Source: Candidatus Latescibacterota bacterium (GTDB lineage: Bacteria; Krumholzibacteriota; Krumholzibacteriia; Krumholzibacteriales; WJIX01). From it: DNA of 9,641 nt. The notes below the pieces were generated by a model that searched no databases, had not been told where the DNA came from, and saw only the letters and a program-made list of their open reading frames with translations. The stretch covers positions 1 to 9,641 of the forward strand of contig JAUXHZ010000020.1 of assembly GCA_030621255.1 (NCBI GenBank), in the 5' to 3' direction. The stretch's first letter is position 1, and each line of letters opens with the position of its first letter. Positions 5,293 to 9,641 of this stretch are shown here, piece after piece. A program made the position numbers and the translations under genes.

Positions 5293-6323
5293 ATACGGCA
5301 GCGGTCAAGCTCATCGCCGCTAATTGGAGACACCGTCAGAATTCTCTCATCATGCATTCTTCTGACAATAACCTCTACCCCGGAAGCTTCTTTCGCGTCA
5401 CTGTATCTTGCCGCGACAGAAGCAGCCCTTTTCAGCTCCTTTTCTTCCAATTCTCCCTGTACTGCTACAGTAGCGCCTGGCAATTCGGCAGCAAAGGCCA
5501 GCCAATCCTCTTCACAGACCTTCTCAATATATCCATTCTCGGATTCATCTCTTCCAACTACGATTTTCACATCATCATTTAATCGAAAGTGCCTGCCCAC
5601 TGAAAGAAGAACCGTATCTTCAAGTGTGAGTCTCTTTCCCGCGTTATGGTTGAACCAATCTTTCAGCCTGCGTGAATAATTTTCGTCGGTCAGGATACAT
5701 CCGCCGGCAGGCGCGGGATAATCAATGATTCCTAAATCCGCCGCCATGGCCATTTGCCGTTTTCTTGAACGTCCTTGAATGTCCAGGAGAAATTCTCTTT
5801 TTACCCAGCCTTTTTTTTCTATCTCTGTTTCGGCCATAATTCCCGCGCTTAAAGGCCGAAGTAAAATCCCTTTCAGGCCGCTCTTTTGTTCAATAAGGTC
5901 CATCGTCTGTTTGCGTTGCGACATCGGTCTCTGTCCTAAAACTTCACCGGTAAATACAAAATCCGCGCCAAGCCCGGACATCAACTCCCTTGCTTTGGTA
6001 AAGAATGAAATCTTGCAGTCAATACATGGATTGCAATTTTTACCATATCCATATCCGGGGGATGAAACAATCTCAAGAAATTCCTCTGATATATCAATTA
6101 TTTTTACATCTATTCCGAGCGATTTGCTCATGTCCGCTTTTTTATCCAGGAACACCTTCTTTTCATCGAGAGATATATTGGATCTGATCCGCATAGTATC
6201 CTGATCAAAACCGTTTATAATATGAAGCGCCAACAGGTCAATATCCTGTTCTTTCATTATTTCAACGGCAAGGATACTATCCAGCCCCCCGGAAACAAGC
6301 CCTATCGCTTTGATCTTCTTCAT
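5289..6323 (-). CDS. PP-loop ATPase (ThiI/MnmA-like tRNA thiolation) with NFACT-R-like C-terminus
   Basis: This 344-residue protein begins with an adenylating PP-loop, SGGLDS (11-16). Next come a cysteine cluster NCNPCIDC (C97, C100, C103), GEVLGQRPMSQ (126-136), RPLSA (156-160), GRSRKRQ (184-190) and PAGGCILTDENYSRRLKDW (205-223). This pattern marks a family often annotated as ThiI-like or tRNA 2-thiouridylase-like, which would activate a tRNA uridine with ATP before sulfur insertion. Residues ~250-325 (VKIVVGRDESEN, then LPGATVAVQG) resemble the NFACT-R/DUF814 RNA-binding domain; similar fusions have been described. No THUMP domain is present, so it is not classical ThiI. ATG 6323 follows GGCGAG, with a TATAAT only 8 bases upstream. 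It is probably the last gene of the minus-strand unit, 62 bases after the DppC-like gene. Confidence 0.87.
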   Translation of the reverse strand: MKKIKAIGLVSGGLDSILAVEIMKEQDIDLLALHIINGFDQDTMRIRSNISLDEKKVFLDKKADMSKSLGIDVKIIDISEEFLEIVSSPGYGYGKNCNPCIDCKISFFTKARELMSGLGADFVFTGEVLGQRPMSQRKQTMDLIEQKSGLKGILLRPLSAGIMAETEIEKKGWVKREFLLDIQGRSRKRQMAMAADLGIIDYPAPAGGCILTDENYSRRLKDWFNHNAGKRLTLEDTVLLSVGRHFRLNDDVKIVVGRDESENGYIEKVCEEDWLAFAAELPGATVAVQGELEEKELKRAASVAARYSDAKEASGVEVIVRRMHDERILTVSPISGDELDRCRI

Positions 6324-6331
6324 ACTCGCCT

Positions 6332-6337
6332 ATTATA
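6332..6337 (-). promoter_or_regulatory. TATAAT box 8 bases before the PP-loop gene
   Basis: A perfect TATAAT on the minus strand would start transcription within about 1-3 bases of ATG 6323, giving an almost leaderless mRNA. No good -35 is visible 16-18 bases upstream, so it may be a chance match. The gene could instead be read from the upstream permease transcript. Confidence 0.25.
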
Positions 6338-6385
6338 CACCCTTCAGGTAGAAAACTCTGTTTACGCGCAGAATTTAACCTATAA

Positions 6386-7282
6386 TTAATTTTCATAATA
6401 AGCAAGCGAGTTTTTTAACCCTTTTCCCAGAAGATTAAAGCAGAGGCATGTAATAAAAATAAGAAAACCGGGCGCGAAAGCCGCCAGCGGAACTGTCCTG
6501 AGAACAGTACGCGCGCTGTCGAGCATATTCCCCCATGTTGGAATCGGCGGCTGAACCCCGTAACCTAAAAAACTAAGAGCGCTCTCAATCAACATAACAT
6601 TCGCGAAACCTATAGCGGCCGAGACAGCTATCGATGAAGTTACATGGGGCAAAACATGTTTTAAGACAACGAGCCAACCCCGTTCACCTATAGTAAAAGA
6701 GGCTTCGACAAATTCCCTGTTCTTCACAGATTGAATCTTCACTCTAACGATCCGTGCCGTCTCCATCCATGACAAGGAACCTATAACCAGCGGTATTACC
6801 AACAGCTTGTCTGCGAACGCCGAAGCGGCTACAAGGAGTACAAGAAAGGCCGGGATCGAAAGAAAAATATCCACTATCGAGGTTACAGCATGATCTATCC
6901 ATCCCCCGAAAAACCCGGCCAGGGAACCGAGAAAAACACCTATCATCGTTGCGACAAAGATAGATCCCAGAGCCACAAAGAGAGAAAAACGCGCTCCGTA
7001 TATTAACCTTGTAAATGTATCTCTTCCCAAGAGATCAGTTCCAAGAAAATGGGCCGCCGAAGGAGAAGCCATAATATTCTGCAAGTCAATTCCGTCCCTC
7101 TCATAAGTTGACAGGAGAGGAGCGAAAATGGATACTGTCGAGATTAAAATAATATAAACCAAAGCGATTACTGCCGGCCTGTTTGACATAAACCGCGTAA
7201 AGAATCTGCTTCCCTCCCTCCGGGCAGGTATCTTAGCGGGGTCAATCTTCCACAATTCTCGTTTTGTTTTTTTCATCGCCAT
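6386..7282 (-). CDS. ABC transporter permease, DppC/OppC family
   Basis: This is an inner-membrane permease subunit of the oligopeptide/dipeptide/nickel importer family; it would pair with the DppB-like protein. Counting from ATG 7282 (298 residues), it shows an OppC-type N-terminal helix ending in FAPLLSTY (~53-60), HFLGTDLLGRD (78-88), five further membrane segments, and the cytoplasmic coupling helix starting EASFTIGERG (193-202) and ending LPH (210-212), the EAA loop that docks on the ATPase. ESALSFLGYGVQPP (233-246) is also characteristic. Several starts compete: TTG 7297, ATG 7288, 7282 and 7276. GGATGAG lies at usable distance from 7282 and 7276, so I chose 7282. The DppB stop is ~20 bases upstream, so the pair is almost surely co-transcribed. 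Substrate unknown. Confidence 0.93.
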   Translation of the reverse strand: MAMKKTKRELWKIDPAKIPARREGSRFFTRFMSNRPAVIALVYIILISTVSIFAPLLSTYERDGIDLQNIMASPSAAHFLGTDLLGRDTFTRLIYGARFSLFVALGSIFVATMIGVFLGSLAGFFGGWIDHAVTSIVDIFLSIPAFLVLLVAASAFADKLLVIPLVIGSLSWMETARIVRVKIQSVKNREFVEASFTIGERGWLVVLKHVLPHVTSSIAVSAAIGFANVMLIESALSFLGYGVQPPIPTWGNMLDSARTVLRTVPLAAFAPGFLIFITCLCFNLLGKGLKNSLAYYEN

Positions 7283-7302
7283 TCTCATCCAACACAAAAT
7301 CT

Positions 7303-8310
7303 TTAAGGATTACCGCCGCCCATATCTGATTCGATCATACCGGGCCGGCTTCTTGGATCAAGTAAGATACAAACAAAATCACCAATAATATTAAAAATAA
7401 TAATAGAGAGAGAAGCAACAACGACAATACCAAGAACCCTGGAATAGTCATGCCTCTGAAGCCCCTCATAAAAGAGTCTTCCCATACCCGGCCAGGAGAA
7501 TACGGTCTCCGTAATAACCGCGCCCGTAAAGAGAGTAGATACCTGCATAGAAACAGCGGCAACCGCCGGAAGTACAGCGTTACGCATCGCGTGTTTGAAG
7601 ATGACTCCTCTCTTCCGCAACCCCTTTGCCCTGGCGGTTCGAATAAAATTACCGCTTAAGGCCTCTATCAAGCCTGTTCTGATATATTGGCTCCACGTTG
7701 AAAAATAAGCAAGAGCAAGTACGGAGGCGGGCAAAACCAGGTGAATCAAATGGTCCTTTAAAGAAAAAGGGGCTCCGATAGTGGACCGGCCGCCTGCGGG
7801 AAAAACTCCAAGTTTTATTGAAAAGATAAGTATCGCCATCAAACCAAACCAGAATACCGGAATAGACATTCCAGCGACAGAAACCACGGAAAAGAATTGA
7901 TCCAAAACCCGCCCTCTATTCAGAGCCGAAATTACTCCGGACAAAAGACTCAAAATGATTGCGATCAGGAAGGCTGTCCCCATGAGTTCCAATGTCGCCG
8001 GCAAACGTTCCAGGATCATTTCGGAAACAGGCCTGCCGGTTATATAGCTTTTACCAAAATCAAGTTTTAAGAAGGTTGATTTAAACCATCTGAGATACTG
8101 GAGAGGAAGAGGTTTGTCAAGACCCAGGTTTTCTTTGGTTCTTATAACATCCTCCTGGGTCATGCGGGGACCCTTCGAAAATATACCTATCGGCCCGCCC
8201 GGCGCGAGATGAAGCAGAGTAAAAATCAGCATTGAAATAAAAATTACCAGCGGAACAGCCCGCATAATTCTGAATAGCAGATATCTTTTCATATAAAACC
8301 CGGCCTTCAT
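7303..8310 (-). CDS. ABC transporter permease, DppB/OppB family
   Basis: This is a complete 335-residue inner-membrane permease, usual length for the family. The N-terminal helix (~11-36) ends in the family-typical LLHLAPGGP (32-40). A periplasmic segment follows (PLPLQYLRWF, 67-76; LDFGKSY, 83-89), then the remaining membrane helices. The EAA coupling region is RTARAKGLRKRGVIFKHAMR (224-243) with NAVLP (244-248). It ends with ITETVFSWPGMGRLF (266-280) and LLDPRSRPG (316-324). ATG 8310 follows AAAGAGAG; a second Met at residue 7 is possible. The gene lies 36 bases after the beta-CASP gene. No substrate-binding protein or ATPase genes are in the window; downstream there is instead the PP-loop gene. 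Those parts must be outside or encoded elsewhere. The substrate (peptide, nickel, sugar) cannot be told from the permeases. Confidence 0.94.
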   Translation of the reverse strand: MKAGFYMKRYLLFRIMRAVPLVIFISMLIFTLLHLAPGGPIGIFSKGPRMTQEDVIRTKENLGLDKPLPLQYLRWFKSTFLKLDFGKSYITGRPVSEMILERLPATLELMGTAFLIAIILSLLSGVISALNRGRVLDQFFSVVSVAGMSIPVFWFGLMAILIFSIKLGVFPAGGRSTIGAPFSLKDHLIHLVLPASVLALAYFSTWSQYIRTGLIEALSGNFIRTARAKGLRKRGVIFKHAMRNAVLPAVAAVSMQVSTLFTGAVITETVFSWPGMGRLFYEGLQRHDYSRVLGIVVVASLSIIIFNIIGDFVCILLDPRSRPGMIESDMGGGNP

Positions 8311-8346
8311 CTCTCTTTATACCTGGCCACCGGCAAAAACGGCTTA

Positions 8347-9641
8347 TTAATTCCCGTTCAAGGTAACACGCTCCCCCAGCTGGGGAATCACTACTTCGGT
8401 GCCGAACTGAGCACCTATTTTTTCCGCGAGAGCCTTCGCCTGATCAACTTCTCCATGTACCAGGAATATTTTTTTTACACCCTGAATATTCTTTACCCAG
8501 TTTAAAAGCGCGTTCTGATCGGCATGCCCCGAAAATGAATGGAACTTCCTTACTTGGATCAGAGGTGATATCCACTCTTTCCTGCTCTTTCCCTTATCCC
8601 GGTAACGTACAAGAACAGTTTCCTCACCTTCGACAAGCCTTCTCCCAAGCGAACCCGGAGACTGCCACCCCACAATACAGAGCAGATTCTTCTCGTTATC
8701 AAACATTTTCATCAAATGTCTGGGAGAAGAGGCATGTTGAAGATCGCCGCTTGATGATATAAATATGGAAGGCCTGTGAATCCGGTCGTGTACCCTGACC
8801 GAGGAAGAACTTCCCGTTTCTCTAAGTGCGGGGTGTCTTAGAATATCGCCCGCGTAAAATTCGTTCGCCCACTCGCTCAATTCACCGGGATAGTCGCGAT
8901 AAATTCCGGTAATTTTTTCCGCTGTTGGGCTGTCAGTGTAAACGATTGTACCGGAAGGTATTACACCTCTATTAATATACCAGTTGATAACAGCTATAAC
9001 AGCCTGCGTTCTTCCAAGTGTAAAGGCGGGAATCAAAACATCGCCTCCCTGCCCCAGAGCCTCCCCCACAGCTTGAGCAAATTCTCTGTGCCGCTCAATA
9101 GGAATATCGCTGCCGTACTCTCTTGCCACGCCACCGTAAGTTGATTCCATCACAACAAAATCAGCCTTCCGGCACTCCTGAAGAGGGGGAAGAAGAACTG
9201 AATTTCCATTTCCAAGATCACCGGAAAATACAATTTCCATTGTATCTTCCTGCTGCACAATAGAGATTTCAATAAAGGCGGCGCCAAGAAGATGTTCAGC
9301 TCTTCTAAACCTGAATGAAACATCCTTCAATCTCTTTTCGCGTTCGAAATTGAGGCTTTCAAGCCCCGCCAGCGCTCTTTTGTAATCCTTTATCGGGACC
9401 TTTTTCTGTTTAAAACTCCTGGACATCCTCAACATAACCGGCACAATTGCGGCCGTCGGGGGAGTGCAAAAGACTTTACCCCTGAACCCCGCGGCGTACA
9501 GTTCCGGCAGCCGTCCACAATGATCACTATGAGCATGTGTCAAAAGCACAAAAGATATATCTTCAGGGTGGGAAGGAATAATATCGTTTCCCAGACTTCC
9601 GAACGCACCGCAATCCACAAGGAAGCTTGTTTCCCCAGTCT
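8347..9641 (-). CDS. Beta-CASP metallo-beta-lactamase ribonuclease (5' end cut by window edge)
   Basis: This is an MBL/beta-CASP nuclease of the CPSF73-like group seen in bacteria (for example Thermus TTHA0252) and expected to cut RNA. The frame is open to the right edge; TGETSFL is encoded upstream of the GTG at 9618, so that GTG is an internal Val and only ~25-30 N-terminal residues are missing. Counting from that Val: THAHSDH (H28, H30, D32, H33), H109 in AEHLLG, D134 in SGDLG, motif A Glu158 in MESTYGG, IPAFTLGRTQ (196-205), motif B His365 in SFSGHADQ, and motif C His388 in LVHGE. A His in motif C fits RNA rather than DNA substrates. The normally glycine-rich SSGM loop reads SSSGDLQHASSPRHL (288-302). 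The gene probably leads the unit with the two permeases. Confidence 0.92.
   Translation of the reverse strand, partial: TGETSFLVDCGAFGSLGNDIIPSHPEDISFVLLTHAHSDHCGRLPELYAAGFRGKVFCTPPTAAIVPVMLRMSRSFKQKKVPIKDYKRALAGLESLNFEREKRLKDVSFRFRRAEHLLGAAFIEISIVQQEDTMEIVFSGDLGNGNSVLLPPLQECRKADFVVMESTYGGVAREYGSDIPIERHREFAQAVGEALGQGGDVLIPAFTLGRTQAVIAVINWYINRGVIPSGTIVYTDSPTAEKITGIYRDYPGELSEWANEFYAGDILRHPALRETGSSSSVRVHDRIHRPSIFISSSGDLQHASSPRHLMKMFDNEKNLLCIVGWQSPGSLGRRLVEGEETVLVRYRDKGKSRKEWISPLIQVRKFHSFSGHADQNALLNWVKNIQGVKKIFLVHGEVDQAKALAEKIGAQFGTEVVIPQLGERVTLNGN

Noticed and set aside
5811..5818. Eight-base T run (A8 on the coding strand) in the PP-loop gene as a programmed slippage site
   Set aside because: It encodes Glu-Lys-Lys in the correct frame and the protein is intact on both sides. 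A8 runs are common in AT-leaning genes, and there is no stimulatory structure or alternative frame product.
9616..9618. GTG as the start of the beta-CASP gene
   Set aside because: The frame continues upstream to the edge and encodes TGETSFL, which continues naturally into VDCG of the conserved N-terminal strand. The true start is outside the window.

Overview
The window is bacterial chromosomal DNA of moderate, slightly AT-leaning composition. It is densely coded, with short intergenic gaps, clear Shine-Dalgarno sites at several genes (a perfect AGGAGG at the left edge) and stop/start overlaps typical of operons. I see no rRNA, tRNA, insertion sequence, integrase, CRISPR array or phage gene. 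The gene mix (SAM hydroxide adenosyltransferase-like protein, PP-loop thiolase joined to an NFACT-R-like domain, bacterial beta-CASP RNase, Dpp-type permeases, DUF4097 and DUF4870 proteins) would suit an anaerobic or environmental bacterium from a poorly sampled lineage. I cannot fix the phylum from the sequence.

Layout, left to right. (1) 1-2886, minus strand, read right to left: a diverged SAM hydroxide adenosyltransferase-like protein (SAM-HAT/DUF62), an MBL-fold hydrolase that starts on its stop codon (TAATG), a secreted DUF4097-like beta-repeat protein, and a DUF4870-like membrane protein that runs off the left edge. (2) 2887-3132: a divergent control region with a good minus-strand promoter and two short dyads. 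(3) 3133-3621, plus strand: a YfcE/MJ0936-type phosphodiesterase. (4) 3635-4585, minus strand: a PfkB-family kinase of the YihV/ketohexokinase type. (5) 4586-4776: a second divergent gap with a hairpin. (6) 4777-5292, plus strand: a Nudix hydrolase whose stop overlaps that of its convergent neighbour by 4 bases. (7) 5289-9641, minus strand, probably one transcription unit read right to left: a beta-CASP RNase cut by the right edge, DppB- and DppC-type permeases, and a PP-loop ATPase with a C-terminal NFACT-R-like domain.

How the genes may work together: most are small-molecule, nucleotide or RNA enzymes (SAM cleavage, phosphodiester hydrolysis, Nudix pyrophosphate hydrolysis, sugar phosphorylation, tRNA thiolation, RNA cleavage) beside half of an oligopeptide/nickel-type importer. 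Only the SAM-HAT/MBL pair (one-base overlap) and the permease pair (tight spacing) are physically bound together. A wider shared pathway would be speculation.

The most interesting object is the SAM-HAT homologue. It keeps the family scaffold and the Asp and Arg of the water-activating triad, but has Leu where hydroxide adenosyltransferases have His and Tyr is found in the fluorinase and chlorinase. It also has Ser at a position that is usually a methionine-contacting Asp. With its coupled MBL hydrolase, a dyad at the predicted transcription start and a C8 tract in the gene, it is the best candidate here for unfamiliar chemistry. Comparisons with named enzymes rest on memory of their sequences, not on a search.
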